NCBI RefSeq assembly: GCF_027923225.1
Contig: NZ_BSDI01000007.1
Location: 62,001 to 126,000 of the forward strand
Length of the DNA stretch: 64,000 bases
Reading direction: 5' to 3'
From: Phytohabitans aurantiacus
Lineage (GTDB): Bacteria; Actinomycetota; Actinomycetes; Mycobacteriales; Micromonosporaceae
A model generated the notes under the pieces. The model saw nothing but the letters and a program-made list of their open reading frames with translations, made no database searches and was not told where the DNA came from. Made by a program: the position numbers and the translations under genes. This document shows, piece by piece, positions 23,784-32,487 of this stretch (its first letter is position 1; each line of letters starts with the position of its first letter).

Positions 23784-24209
23784 GTGTCCCGCGGTCGAGA
23801 CCGGCCCGCTCGTGTCCAGGACGTGCACGAGCTGGCGATGCGCATGCCCCACGTCACCGTCGACTACGGCACCGGCGACAACCCGATCTACCAGGTGGGC
23901 GGAAAGTCGTTCATCTTCTTCCGCAACCCCCGGCCAGACGCCGTCGACCCCGACACCGGGAAACGCTATGACGACGTGATCGTCTTCTGGGTGGAGTCCG
24001 AAGCGGACAAACAGGCGCTGATACAGGACGAGACGTCGCCGTTCTTCACCACCGCCCACTTCGACGGCCACCCGTCGGTACTGCTGCGGGCGAGCCGGAT
24101 CGGCGAGCTGACCCGAGCCGAGCTGGCCGAGCTGGTCCAGGACGCCTGGCTGTCCCGCGCCTCAGCGCGCCGGGCGGCCGCCTGGCTGACCGCACACCCG
24201 CCGGCCTAG
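23784..24209 (+). CDS. MmcQ/YjbR family protein
   Basis: The 141-residue protein has the YjbR-like fold: VHELAMRMPHVTVDYGTGDN at the start, the strand pair IYQVGGKSFIFFRNPRPDAV, and the C-terminal helix LVQDAWLSRASARRAAAWL. YjbR proteins are small double-wing-like domains annotated as DNA-binding, with no known reaction. It follows the TetR gene by 19 bp and precedes the hydrolase gene by 7 bp, so these three may share a transcript. GTG start. Confidence 0.85.
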   Translation: MSRGRDRPARVQDVHELAMRMPHVTVDYGTGDNPIYQVGGKSFIFFRNPRPDAVDPDTGKRYDDVIVFWVESEADKQALIQDETSPFFTTAHFDGHPSVLLRASRIGELTRAELAELVQDAWLSRASARRAAAWLTAHPPA

Positions 24210-24216
24210 GTCGCAC

Positions 24217-25065
24217 ATGGAGATACGCGCGGACGACGACTGTCGCCTGTGGACAGCCACCGCCGGTGATGGCGACCCACTGGTTCTCTGCCACGGCGGG
24301 CCGGGCATGTGGGACTACTTCGACGACCTCGCCGGCATCCTGCGCGCCACGGCCCGGGTCGTCCGGTGGGACCAACGCGGCTGCGGCCGCTCCCAGCGCG
24401 ACGGCCCCTACTCGGTAACGCGATCCATCGCCGACCTCGACGCGGTACGCGACCAGTTGGCCGGGCCGCGAACGGCGCTGCTGGGCCACTCGTGGGGCGC
24501 GCACCTGGCGCTGCGGTACGCCATCGAACACCCCGAACGCGTCAGCCACCTGATCTACGTCTCCGGCACCGGCATCGACCCCGAACGCGCCTGGCACCCG
24601 CACTACGAACGGAACCTGCGGCTGCGACTCGGAACCCACCTGGACCGTTGGAAGGCGCTCGGCGACCGCGACCGCACACCGGCCGAGGAGCGCGAATGGG
24701 CGACGCTGCAGTGGTCGGCCGACTTCGCCGACGACAGCAAGGCGCTGAGCCACGCCGCACGCATGGCCACACCGTGGCTCGGCATCAACTACGACTGCAA
24801 CCGGGCCATCAACGCCGAGGTCAAGCAGGAACTGCGCACCAACGACCTCGCGGCGCGGTGCCGGACGCTCGATGTACCTGTACTCATCGTTCACGGCACC
24901 GAAGACATCCGTCCTCAATGGGCGGTCGACTCCCTGCACGAAGCCCTACCCCACGCCGAACGCGTAACCCTCACCGGCGCCGGACACCTACCGTGGGTCG
25001 AGGCCCGTGACGCCTTCAGCCGAGCCGTCGCCACGTTCCTGGCGGGAACCACGCCCGGCAGATGA
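24217..25065 (+). CDS. Alpha/beta hydrolase, proline iminopeptidase-like
   Basis: The 282-residue protein is an S33-type alpha/beta hydrolase. The oxyanion motif is LVLCHGGPGMWDYF, followed by the conserved VRWDQRGCGRS, the nucleophile elbow LLGHSWGAHLALRY (Ser about 92), an acidic residue in IVHGTEDIRP and the final His in TGAGHLPWVE. HGGPG plus DQRGCGRS points to the proline iminopeptidase branch, though many members have other substrates. Its 3' end overlaps the convergent MBL-fold gene by 78 bp, so one of the two C-termini may be non-conserved. Confidence 0.88.
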   Translation: MEIRADDDCRLWTATAGDGDPLVLCHGGPGMWDYFDDLAGILRATARVVRWDQRGCGRSQRDGPYSVTRSIADLDAVRDQLAGPRTALLGHSWGAHLALRYAIEHPERVSHLIYVSGTGIDPERAWHPHYERNLRLRLGTHLDRWKALGDRDRTPAEEREWATLQWSADFADDSKALSHAARMATPWLGINYDCNRAINAEVKQELRTNDLAARCRTLDVPVLIVHGTEDIRPQWAVDSLHEALPHAERVTLTGAGHLPWVEARDAFSRAVATFLAGTTPGR

Positions 25066-25788
25066 CAGGTTTCTTGCGGCCAGGCCCTGGGCCTGCCCGG
25101 TGTGTACGTCGATTACCCACTCCCAGCCTGGCTTGGCCGTTGGGCCGAACCGCGGGTCACTGACGTCGTCATCGTCACGCAGGGCCCGCACGTACGCCCG
25201 GTCCTGGTCGATCTGCGCGCGTAGCTGCTTGGCTCCGCCGGCGGATCCGTGGCCCGGGACGAAGAAATCGACGTCGCTCGCCAACCCCTCGAACAGTCGC
25301 AGTGTGGCGAGGTAGTCCTCGATCGGATCGGCGGCGCTCAGATCGAGCATCGGAACCAGCACATCAGAAAGCATGTCGCCGGCGACGAGAACCCCCGGTT
25401 CCTCGACCAACAGCGCGGCATGGCCCTGGGAATGCGCCTGATGCTCGATGACCCGGACCGTGGGGCCATCCCAGGGAATCCGCACGGCTCCGGCGGGCAG
25501 ATCGGTGATGAGGCCGAAGAGGTCCAGCGGCACTTCCTCGGCGATCTCCGGCGGCAACCCCTCGGTGACACCGGCTTTCCAGTCCGCGTTCGACCGCAGG
25601 TCTCGCATATCGGCCGCGCAGCGGGCTGTGCCGTAACGGGGCGCGTCGCCGAGTTCGGCGTGCCAGAGCACGTGGTCCCAGTCGGGATGTGTCGAGAAGC
25701 CAGCCACGACGGGCTGATCCAACTCACGAAGGTCGTTGGCGAGGCAGATCATTTCGCCGCTCGTTATTCCGGCGTCGACGAGCAACAC
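24988..25788 (-). CDS. MBL-fold metallo-hydrolase, N-terminally short
   Basis: The 266-residue frame has the metal motif STHPDWDHVLWH (HxxxDH form), a later His in HQAHSQGHAALL, GVLVAGDMLSDVLVP with its bridging Asp, and FFVPGHGSAG with the last His. It starts directly at LLVDAGITSGEM, whereas most family members have about 40 residues before this point. A stop codon lies shortly upstream in frame, so either the gene begins here with GTG or it has lost its 5' end. The last 25 residues overlap the hydrolase gene and look non-conserved. It follows the LuxR gene by 30 bp. Confidence 0.75.
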   Translation of the reverse strand: MLLVDAGITSGEMICLANDLRELDQPVVAGFSTHPDWDHVLWHAELGDAPRYGTARCAADMRDLRSNADWKAGVTEGLPPEIAEEVPLDLFGLITDLPAGAVRIPWDGPTVRVIEHQAHSQGHAALLVEEPGVLVAGDMLSDVLVPMLDLSAADPIEDYLATLRLFEGLASDVDFFVPGHGSAGGAKQLRAQIDQDRAYVRALRDDDDVSDPRFGPTAKPGWEWVIDVHTGQAQGLAARNLSSAGRGSRQERGDGSAEGVTGLDPR

Positions 25789-25818
25789 CCTCCGCGACCT
25801 GCCTCAGCATGAGAACGA

Positions 25819-27444
25819 TCATACGAGGTGGTGGTCGTAGGCGAAGGCGGCGGCGGATGTGCGGGTGCTGACGTCGATTTTGGTGAAGATGTTGCTGAGG
25901 TGGCGGCTGACTGTCTTCTCGCTCAGTACGAGCAGTTTGGCGATCTCGGGGTTGGTCTTTCCGGCCGCCACCAACCGTAGGACCTCGACCTCACGTTCGG
26001 TCAGTCCATTGGGGAACGTCGGGTGGATGAGCGCGGCCACCTCTCGGGCGGCCGGTTCGGCACCGAGGTCGGCGAAGGCGCGCTGCGCGGCGGCGAGTTC
26101 GGCGAGTGCGGTTTCGTCGTCACCGAGTGCGCGCAGGGCTCGCCCGAGCAGCGTGCGGCAGTACGCGATGTCGTAGCGTGCCTCCAGCCGTTCCCAGACG
26201 GTTCGCTCGCGGCGGAGCAGCGGTAGTGCAGCCGCCGGATCGCCGGCGGCGAGTGCCACGTCGGCGCGGGCGTGGTCGGCGCGGGCCTGGACCGGTGGGC
26301 AGCCGAACGTCGCGGCGATCGACCGCAGCTCGTCGGCCAACCTGGCCGCCTCGTCGTGGTGGCCGCCGGCGAGGAGGATCCGCACCGCGGCCGGCAGCAA
26401 CGCCGACCGGTGGACCGGGCCGGCTGTCTCGCTGAGCCTGCGTCGCGTCGCGGCGACGGCCGCCGCGGTGCGGCCTTGGGCGAGCCACAGCAGCGCCAGC
26501 CCGGGCTGGGGTTCGTACCCGAAGGCGGATGCCCGCTCGTACGCCTTCGCGGCCGCGTCGAAGTCTCCCCGCATCCGCAGCACGTCGCCGCGTTCGGTCA
26601 TCGCGAGCCCCGCGGCGTCCATGGTGCGGGCGTCCTCGTACCGCCGCACCGCGAGGTCCAACTCGGTGAGGGCCTCGTCGAAGGCGCCCTGCGCACGCAT
26701 GATCTGTCCACGGTGGACGGCGCACTGGCCGGTGAACGCGACGAGACCGGACTGTTCGTCGCACCAGGCCGTCAGCGCGGACGTCCACCGGGCGGCCCGG
26801 TCGAAGTCGGAGATCTCCTGGCAGCCCTCGATCATGGTGCAGTACACGTTGCCGGCGAAGATCGTTGAGACCTCGCCGGCCGCGACGCCCACCATGGCCT
26901 CGTCCAGCAGCGCCAGACCCTCCTGAACGCGCCCGAGGTACAGGAGGATCCGTCCCTGGCCGGACAGGCCCATGGCGACGAGATCGGGGTCCGTGTAGCG
27001 CCGGCCGTAGTCGGCCACCTGCTCGGCCAGTTTCAACGCGGTGCCGAGGTCACCGGCGAAGATGTGCCGGAACATGACGTGGATGAGCACGTAGCCGCGC
27101 TCGACGAGATCGCCGGAGACGCCGGCCAGCAGGCGCTCGGCGCGGCCGACCCACCCGCCGCCGACCGCGGCCTCGCCGCTGCTCTGCAGCACCAGCCCCA
27201 GCCAGAACGCCACCCGGACGGCCGCGGGCACGTCGCCGGTGTCGATGTGCAGCTGGTAGGCGCGCTGCAACGCCTGCACGCAGTCGTTGCGACGGCCCAC
27301 GAGGTACGCTGCGGTGGCCAGCCGGCCGAAGTCGTCGGCGTCGAGCGAATCACCGCTGGCCCGGGAGAGGCTGCCGTACGCCGCCAGCCACTCCCGGCGG
27401 TCGTAGGCCGCCCTGGCTCGCAGGAGATCATCGACCACGCTCAT
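25819..27444 (-). CDS. LuxR-family regulator with TPR-like N-terminal region
   Basis: The 541-residue protein has a long helical-repeat region (about 1-460), for example AAYGSLSRASGDSLDADDFG and AARLADELRSIAATFG. A C-terminal LuxR HTH follows, with LTEREVEVLRLVAAGKTNPE and LLVLSEKTVSRHLSNIFTKI. No ATPase domain is present, unlike in LAL regulators. The ATG at 27444 begins MSVVDDLLRARAAYDRREW; the longer frame upstream lies within the FMO gene and is not coding. The gap to the FMO gene is 16 bp, so it is likely co-transcribed with it and the MBL gene. Confidence 0.88.
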   Translation of the reverse strand: MSVVDDLLRARAAYDRREWLAAYGSLSRASGDSLDADDFGRLATAAYLVGRRNDCVQALQRAYQLHIDTGDVPAAVRVAFWLGLVLQSSGEAAVGGGWVGRAERLLAGVSGDLVERGYVLIHVMFRHIFAGDLGTALKLAEQVADYGRRYTDPDLVAMGLSGQGRILLYLGRVQEGLALLDEAMVGVAAGEVSTIFAGNVYCTMIEGCQEISDFDRAARWTSALTAWCDEQSGLVAFTGQCAVHRGQIMRAQGAFDEALTELDLAVRRYEDARTMDAAGLAMTERGDVLRMRGDFDAAAKAYERASAFGYEPQPGLALLWLAQGRTAAAVAATRRRLSETAGPVHRSALLPAAVRILLAGGHHDEAARLADELRSIAATFGCPPVQARADHARADVALAAGDPAAALPLLRRERTVWERLEARYDIAYCRTLLGRALRALGDDETALAELAAAQRAFADLGAEPAAREVAALIHPTFPNGLTEREVEVLRLVAAGKTNPEIAKLLVLSEKTVSRHLSNIFTKIDVSTRTSAAAFAYDHHLV

Positions 27445-27460
27445 GGCTGCCCCCAGTGGA

Positions 27461-28585
27461 TCAGCGTACGCCTTCCGCGTCCGCCACGGCGGTGCTTGCC
27501 GGCGCGTCGCCCGCGCGGGCGACGATCTGGCGCGCGACATAGTCCGCGTCCCGGCCGATCCCCGGAAAGACCATCGAGGCGAAGGCGTACTGGAACGACA
27601 GGCCGCAGAAGAACAGGCCCGGTGCCAGGTCGACGACGCCGCGGTACTCCACCGGCCAGCCGCGCTCGTCCATGACCGGTAGCCGGATCCAGTCGAACAC
27701 CTGCCGGAATCCGGTGCACCAGACGACATTGCTGACGGCGAGCACGGTGCCGTCGTCCAGTACCGGCTGGCCGTCCACGACCCCGGTGACGCGGGCCGGT
27801 GTCCGCGTCACGCCGCGACGTTCGAGGTCCGACGGCTTGATCCGCAGGTGTGGCCCGCCGTGGAACCGCACCTCCGGCATCGCCTTGCGCCCCATCGGCG
27901 TGCGGCGTGTCAGTACGTGCCGGAAGACGAAGATCACGACCGGCAGCATCAGGTGCGCGCGCCGCGACTCCGGACGGAACGGGATGTTGCCGCGGCTGGG
28001 GCCGCACAGGGTCGTCGGGCGCGTCGGGGCGAGCTCGTAGGCGATGTCCTGACCGGAGTGCGAGGCCCCCACGACCAGCGCCGGTCCCGGTTGCAGTTGC
28101 GCGGGCCGCCGGTACTGGCTGGAGTGCAGTTGCGTGATCTCCGGAGCCAGTTCAGCGGCGAACTCGGGCACGTTCGGCGTACGCCCGAAGCTGCCGGTCG
28201 CCACGACGACGTTGTCGCAGCTGATCGTCGCGCCGCCGATCGTCGCCTCGTATCCGCCCTGTGGCCGCGGCCGGAGCGCGTCGACGCGCGTGTTCGTGCG
28301 CACCGGCAGGTCGAAGTGCAGCGCATAGCGCTCCAGATAGTCGCCGACCTCGTCCTTGCCCGGAAAGTGCCAGCGCGCCGCCGGGAACGGCATGCCGGGC
28401 AGCCCGTCGTACTTGGCCGGCGTGTACAACCGCAGCGTGTCCCACTGCTGCCGCCAGTTGTCGCCGATCCGCTGGTTGCCGTCGACGATCAGGAACTGCC
28501 GGCCGCGCCGCTTGAGGTGGTAGCCGGTGGACAGCCCGGCCTGGCCGGCACCGATGATCAGAGTCTCGACGTACTGGGAGTTCAT
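27461..28585 (-). CDS. Flavin-containing monooxygenase / NAD(P)-binding protein
   Basis: The 374-residue protein has an FAD Rossmann motif (VETLIIGAGQAGLSTGYHLK), a conserved WRQQWDTLRLYTPAKYDGLPG, the second nucleotide-binding motif PALVVGASHSGQDIAYEL and the ATG motif VVVATGSFG. This is the pattern of CzcO-like/FMO-type oxidoreductases that oxygenate small organic molecules or act on carbonyls. A clear AGGAGG lies before the ATG. It heads a three-gene minus-strand unit with the LuxR and MBL genes, suggesting that the LuxR controls the unit. Confidence 0.87.
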   Translation of the reverse strand: MNSQYVETLIIGAGQAGLSTGYHLKRRGRQFLIVDGNQRIGDNWRQQWDTLRLYTPAKYDGLPGMPFPAARWHFPGKDEVGDYLERYALHFDLPVRTNTRVDALRPRPQGGYEATIGGATISCDNVVVATGSFGRTPNVPEFAAELAPEITQLHSSQYRRPAQLQPGPALVVGASHSGQDIAYELAPTRPTTLCGPSRGNIPFRPESRRAHLMLPVVIFVFRHVLTRRTPMGRKAMPEVRFHGGPHLRIKPSDLERRGVTRTPARVTGVVDGQPVLDDGTVLAVSNVVWCTGFRQVFDWIRLPVMDERGWPVEYRGVVDLAPGLFFCGLSFQYAFASMVFPGIGRDADYVARQIVARAGDAPASTAVADAEGVR

Positions 28586-28771
28586 GATCGCCTCCTGGAA
28601 ACTTGTGTTGAGGCGACGCTAAATGCCTGGTCAGCGATGCCGCGTCGGGCGATACACCCATCCCTCCAGGCACTCGATGGGGCGATCGGTACCGCGGCCC
28701 GGACGGCGACGAGCGCTACGGCAGCCCATAATTGGCCTGTATCGAGCGCACCGGCGTGGCACGATTCTTCG

Positions 28772-29308
28772 ATGCTCGAACGGCGTTCCACGCAGCAGAT
28801 ACGCATCGTGCATCTGACCGAGCCGGTGTTCCGGGCACTCGCTGACGGTGACCTGGCAGGGGCGAACGCGGTGAGCCCGGTGCCCCTCACCGCGCACTTC
28901 GTCGACCCCGGGTCGATAGGGGTGTGGCGCATGCGCCGCGACCAGGCCAAGGAGGACCCGGCCAGTCCGGAATGGGTCACCGGTGTCATCTGGGACGAAC
29001 GGGAGCAGGTCGCCGTCGGGCACGCCGGCTATCACGGGCCACCGGATTCGTCGGGGATGGTGGAGATCGGCTATACCGTCGACCCGGCGTACCGGCGGCG
29101 CGGCTTTGCCCGTGCGGCGCTGGAGGCTCTGCTCGACCGGGCCGCTCGCGACCCGCGGGTGCGCACGGCGCGGGTGACCATCCGTCCCGACAACGTTCCC
29201 TCGTACCAGCTGGTGGCGCAGTACGGCTTTGTCGAGGTTGGCGAGCAGTGGGACGATGAGGACGGCCTGGAGATCATCTACGAGCTCGACGTCCAAAGCC
29301 CGGCCTGA
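28772..29308 (+). CDS. GNAT-family N-acetyltransferase
   Basis: The 178-residue protein is a single GNAT domain (RimJ-like). The acetyl-CoA binding motif is VEIGYTVDPAYRRRGFARAA (R/QxxGxG/A form), followed by RVTIRPDNVPSYQLVAQYGF with the usual Asn, and a final EDGLEIIYELDV. I placed the start at the ATG at 28772 (MLERRSTQQIRIVHL), which is a plausible beta1 start. The 186-bp gap to the FMO gene holds divergent promoters; I see no obvious operator there. The substrate is unknown. Confidence 0.85.
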   Translation: MLERRSTQQIRIVHLTEPVFRALADGDLAGANAVSPVPLTAHFVDPGSIGVWRMRRDQAKEDPASPEWVTGVIWDEREQVAVGHAGYHGPPDSSGMVEIGYTVDPAYRRRGFARAALEALLDRAARDPRVRTARVTIRPDNVPSYQLVAQYGFVEVGEQWDDEDGLEIIYELDVQSPA

Positions 29309-29317
29309 CGGTACGCC

Positions 29318-29836
29318 CTACACCGGCGCTGCCTGCTCGGTGTCGCCGAGGGAGATGAGCAGCCGCCGCAGCAGGCCCGCCAACTGGTCGCGTTCGGCGG
29401 TCTTCAGTCCCGCCAGCAGCAGCTGTTCGTTGGCGACGTGCTCGGTCACGAGCTGGTTGACCAGGTCTTTGCCCGAGTCGGTCAGCGATATCAGGACCCG
29501 CCGGCGGTGGCTCGGGTCGACCGCACGATCGACCCAGCCCCGGTCGACGAGCCGGTCGATGCGGTTTGTCAGCGCGGCCGAGCTCACCATCGCGGCCGTG
29601 CTCAGCTCCCCCGCGTTCAGGACGTGCGGCGGACCCGCCCGTAGCAGGGTCGCCAGCACGTCGAACTCCCACGCTTCCACGCCACGCGCCGCGAAGTGCT
29701 CCTTGAGAGCGCGTTCGAGCAGGCGGGATGCGCGCGACAGGCGACCGATCACTGCCATTGGCGAGCAGTCCAGGTCTGGCCGGACGGTTTCCCACGCCCG
29801 CATGATCGCGTCTACGCCGTCCTGACGTTCATCCAT
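29318..29836 (-). CDS. MarR-family transcriptional regulator
   Basis: The 172-residue protein has a MarR winged helix. The recognition part is NAGELSTAAMVSSAALTNRI and the wing is VDPSHRRRVLISLTDSGKDL. Helices at both ends form the dimer. The ATG at 29836 begins MDERQDGVDAIMRAW; a start at 29878 would lie on the operator. Two identical 12-bp palindromes in the gap to the divergent NAD(P)-dependent oxidoreductase gene suggest that it represses itself and that gene. Confidence 0.88.
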   Translation of the reverse strand: MDERQDGVDAIMRAWETVRPDLDCSPMAVIGRLSRASRLLERALKEHFAARGVEAWEFDVLATLLRAGPPHVLNAGELSTAAMVSSAALTNRIDRLVDRGWVDRAVDPSHRRRVLISLTDSGKDLVNQLVTEHVANEQLLLAGLKTAERDQLAGLLRRLLISLGDTEQAAPV

Positions 29837-29878
29837 CGATTCATCCGTCCTCGCGTGGCATCCGCCACACTTTAACAC

Positions 29879-29936
29879 TTCGACGTCGAAAGGTTTGACG
29901 TCGCGACGCGGACTGGTCTAAATTTTCGACGTCGAA
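29879..29936. promoter_or_regulatory. MarR operators and sigma70-like promoter of the oxidoreductase gene
   Basis: TTCGACGTCGAA occurs perfectly at 29879-29890 and at 29925-29936. Between them lie TTGACG (29895-29900) and CTAAAT (29918-29923), a plausible promoter reading right. The two operators thus bracket it. The 46-base centre spacing is about 4.4 turns. Confidence 0.75.
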
Positions 29937-29958
29937 GTTTTCGATGGGGAGGATGAAC

Positions 29959-30828
29959 ATGAAGGTTCTCGTACTCGGCGCCACGGGGTACGTCGGCGCG
30001 GCCGTGGCAGACCACCTGGCGGACGCCGGCCACGAAGTCGTCGAACTCAGCCGTACCGCCCGGCCGGAGCGGCCCCGCCAGCAGCGGATCGCCGACCTGG
30101 CCGATCCGCGCGCCCTGACCGCGGCGGTGACAGCGGACATCGACGCCGTCGTCCACGCCGCCACACCCACGGGCGACGCCGGCACCGACGCCGCCGCGGT
30201 CGACGCGCTCACCGCACCCCTGCGCGGCACAGGGCGGCCGTTCCTCTACACCAGCGGGATCTGGGTACTCGGCCCGACCGGATCTGACCCGGTCGACGAG
30301 ACCACGCCCACCAACCCGATCCCGATCGTCGGCTACCGCCCCGCGATCGAGCGCCAAGCCCTCGCCGCCCACGAGCACGGCGTCCGCTCGATCGTGATCC
30401 GTCCAGGGATCGTGCACGGCCGGGGCGGTGGCATCCCAGCACTCCTGGTCGACCTGGCACGCCAGCACGGAGCGCCGCGGTACGTCGGCGACAAGCAGGT
30501 GCGGTGGCCGGCCGTACACGTAGACGACCTGGCCGACCTGTTCGTGCTCGCGCTGGAACGCGCGCCCGGCGGGTCGATCTGGCACGGCGTGGCCGAACCA
30601 GCGGTGTCCGTGGTCGACCTGGCGGCCGCCGCCGGATCCGCCGCCGGGCTCACCGCCTCCCCGCAGGCGTGGCCCGTCGAGCAGGCCAGCGCCGCCCTCG
30701 GCGCACCGTTCGCCGCCGCCCTCGCCCTGAGCCAGCACATCAGCGGGGACCTCGCACGCGACAAGCTCGCGTGGAAACCGGACCGCGTCGACGCGGTCAC
30801 CGACCTGCGTGCCGGCTCGTACCGGTAG
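29959..30828 (+). CDS. NAD(P)-dependent epimerase/oxidoreductase (extended SDR, NAD(P)H-binding)
   Basis: The 289-residue protein has a Rossmann start MKVLVLGATGYVGAAVADHL, the cofactor-contacting VVHAATPTGDAG, a Tyr/Ser region FLYTSGIWVLG, and YRPAIERQALAA in place of the usual YxxxK. The missing Lys suggests an atypical member that may not follow classical epimerase chemistry. The second of two close ATGs (29959) is best placed, six bases after GGGGAGG. It is probably expressed with the downstream SnoaL-like gene (33-bp gap) under MarR control. Confidence 0.82.
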   Translation: MKVLVLGATGYVGAAVADHLADAGHEVVELSRTARPERPRQQRIADLADPRALTAAVTADIDAVVHAATPTGDAGTDAAAVDALTAPLRGTGRPFLYTSGIWVLGPTGSDPVDETTPTNPIPIVGYRPAIERQALAAHEHGVRSIVIRPGIVHGRGGGIPALLVDLARQHGAPRYVGDKQVRWPAVHVDDLADLFVLALERAPGGSIWHGVAEPAVSVVDLAAAAGSAAGLTASPQAWPVEQASAALGAPFAAALALSQHISGDLARDKLAWKPDRVDAVTDLRAGSYR

Positions 30829-30861
30829 CCCCACCCGATCCACATTCACGGAGGAAGAAAG

Positions 30862-31293
30862 ATGGACATCCAGGTCTTCGGCGCGAACGGCGGCCAGCAG
30901 GCGGACGTCGACGCGATCGTCCAGCTCGTCGCCGAGGTCGAGCGCGCCCAGCAGAACGAACTGCCCACCGAGTTCATGAGCCTGTTCCGGAAGCAGGATC
31001 CGGTGTGGACGACCGCGCACGGCAAGCGCCTGTCCGGCTGGGACAACATCAGCGAGTTCACGCACAAGGTGCTGCCCGGCGCGATGCGGCAGTCGACCGC
31101 GCGGTACGAGGTCGTCCGCGTGCTCTTCGTCCGCCCGGACGTCGCCGTGGTCAACGTCCACCAGCGGCCGGTCACGCTCGACGGCGAGCCCATCGACTCT
31201 CAGCCCGAGGGCCGGCCCCTCTACGTGCTGAGCAAGGAGGACGGCCGGTGGTTCATCGCCGCCGCACAGAACACCCAGGTCCACGCGGGCTGA
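30862..31293 (+). CDS. SgcJ/EcaC-type SnoaL-like (DUF4440) protein
   Basis: The 143-residue protein is a single NTF2-like domain. ADVDAIVQLVAEVERAQQNE is helix one, MSLFRKQDPVWTTAHGKRLS is the pocket loop, and DGRWFIAAAQNTQVH closes it. This matches SgcJ/EcaC family proteins, often annotated as oxidoreductases but mostly of unknown activity. A good GGAGGAAG precedes the ATG. It follows the SDR gene closely, so a joint detoxification role under the MarR regulator is plausible. Confidence 0.83.
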   Translation: MDIQVFGANGGQQADVDAIVQLVAEVERAQQNELPTEFMSLFRKQDPVWTTAHGKRLSGWDNISEFTHKVLPGAMRQSTARYEVVRVLFVRPDVAVVNVHQRPVTLDGEPIDSQPEGRPLYVLSKEDGRWFIAAAQNTQVHAG

Positions 31294-31348
31294 CAAGGCC
31301 TCTCTTGTGGCTCGGGCGCCCGGCGCCGTAACCTGGCCGCACCAGCAC

Positions 31349-31362
31349 TCGATGCGTATCGA
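31349..31362. promoter_or_regulatory. LacI-type operator before the lacI-like gene
   Basis: TCGATGCGTATCGA is a near-perfect palindrome (one mismatch) with the CG centre usual for LacI boxes. It lies 22 bases before the regulator start. An almost identical site occurs at 32454 before the ThuA gene. Confidence 0.65.
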
Positions 31363-31383
31363 CGATTCGCGGCCGGAGGTGTG

Positions 31384-32415
31384 ATGGCGGCATTCACCAG
31401 CAAGGATGTCGCCCGTATCGCCGGTGTCTCGCAGAGCACCGTGTCATACGTGATGACCGGCAAGCGACCGATCTCCGAGCGCACGCGGAAGCGGGTGCTG
31501 GACGCGATGGAGCAGCTCACTTACGAGCCGCACTCGGGCGCCCGGGCCCTGGCGGGACGCCGCACCCAGGTCGTCGGCCTGGTCGTGCCGTTCGGGGCCG
31601 ACGGCCAGATCTTCGGTTTGCTTCCGTTCATCGAGACCATCGCCAGCTCGGCCCGCGCCCACGACCACGAGGTGCTGCTCGTGACCGCGGACGAGGGATC
31701 GGCGGGGCTGCGACGCCTCGCCGGCCGGGCCCTGTGCGACGCGATCATCATGATGGATATCGAAGAGCACGACGACCGGGTCCCGGTGGCCGCGGCGCTG
31801 CCGGTTCCGGTCGTGCTCATCGGTGTACCGGCCGACCCGGCCGGGCTGCACTGCGTCGACCTCGACTTCGAGACGGCGGCCCGGATGGCCGTCGACGAGC
31901 TGGCGGACACGGCGCACGACGAGATCGTCGTGTTGGGCTACCCCGCCTCGGCGATGGAGCGGGGGCTCAACTTCGTCGGCCGCGTCCTGCGGTCGGCGCG
32001 GCAGCGGGCGCGGGCGCGCGGCGTACCGCTGACGGTGATCGAGCCGGTCGAGCATGGGCAGGAGGCCACCGCTGAGGCGGTCGATCAGCTCCTCGCGCGG
32101 CGCGGCGGCGGTCGTCTCGGAGTGGTGCTGCCGCACAACGATTCGATCGGGCCGATCCTGCGCGCGCTGCGCACGCGTGACGTGCTGCCCGGCCGCGACA
32201 TCTCCGTCATCGGAATCAGTCCCGACCCGCAGGCCGAGGAGTCCGATCCGGCGTACACGAATGTCTCCGAGGAGCCGCGCGACGTCTCGCGGCGCGCGAT
32301 GGAGACGCTGTTCTGGTTGCTCGATCCCGCGCCGGGTGTCGAACGTCCCGGCGTCGACCTGGTAGCGCCGCGACTCATCCGTCGTTCGACCGTCATGCCG
32401 ATCCCCTCCAACTGA
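31384..32415 (+). CDS. LacI-family transcriptional regulator (ThuA/Gfo-Idh unit)
   Basis: The 343-residue protein has a LacI HTH at the start (TSKDVARIAGVSQSTVSYVM), the hinge LTYEPHSGARALAGRRT and a periplasmic-binding-protein-like sugar domain (VVGLVVPFGADGQIFG onward, ending in the dimer region APRLIRRSTVMP). GGAGG precedes the ATG. The paired operators before it and before the ThuA gene imply that it represses both when inducer is absent. The inducer is probably a sugar or polyol related to the two downstream enzymes. Confidence 0.9.
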   Translation: MAAFTSKDVARIAGVSQSTVSYVMTGKRPISERTRKRVLDAMEQLTYEPHSGARALAGRRTQVVGLVVPFGADGQIFGLLPFIETIASSARAHDHEVLLVTADEGSAGLRRLAGRALCDAIIMMDIEEHDDRVPVAAALPVPVVLIGVPADPAGLHCVDLDFETAARMAVDELADTAHDEIVVLGYPASAMERGLNFVGRVLRSARQRARARGVPLTVIEPVEHGQEATAEAVDQLLARRGGGRLGVVLPHNDSIGPILRALRTRDVLPGRDISVIGISPDPQAEESDPAYTNVSEEPRDVSRRAMETLFWLLDPAPGVERPGVDLVAPRLIRRSTVMPIPSN

Positions 32416-32453
32416 TCATCGGTGGCTCGGCCGCCGTTTCATTTTCCGCATCG

Positions 32454-32467
32454 TCGATACGTATCGA
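32454..32467. promoter_or_regulatory. LacI-type operator before the ThuA-like gene
   Basis: TCGATACGTATCGA is a perfect 14-bp palindrome in the 72-bp gap. It differs from the site at 31349 by one base, which ties the regulator to this operon. Confidence 0.72.
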
Positions 32468-32487
32468 GGATCAGAGAAAGGGTCACG

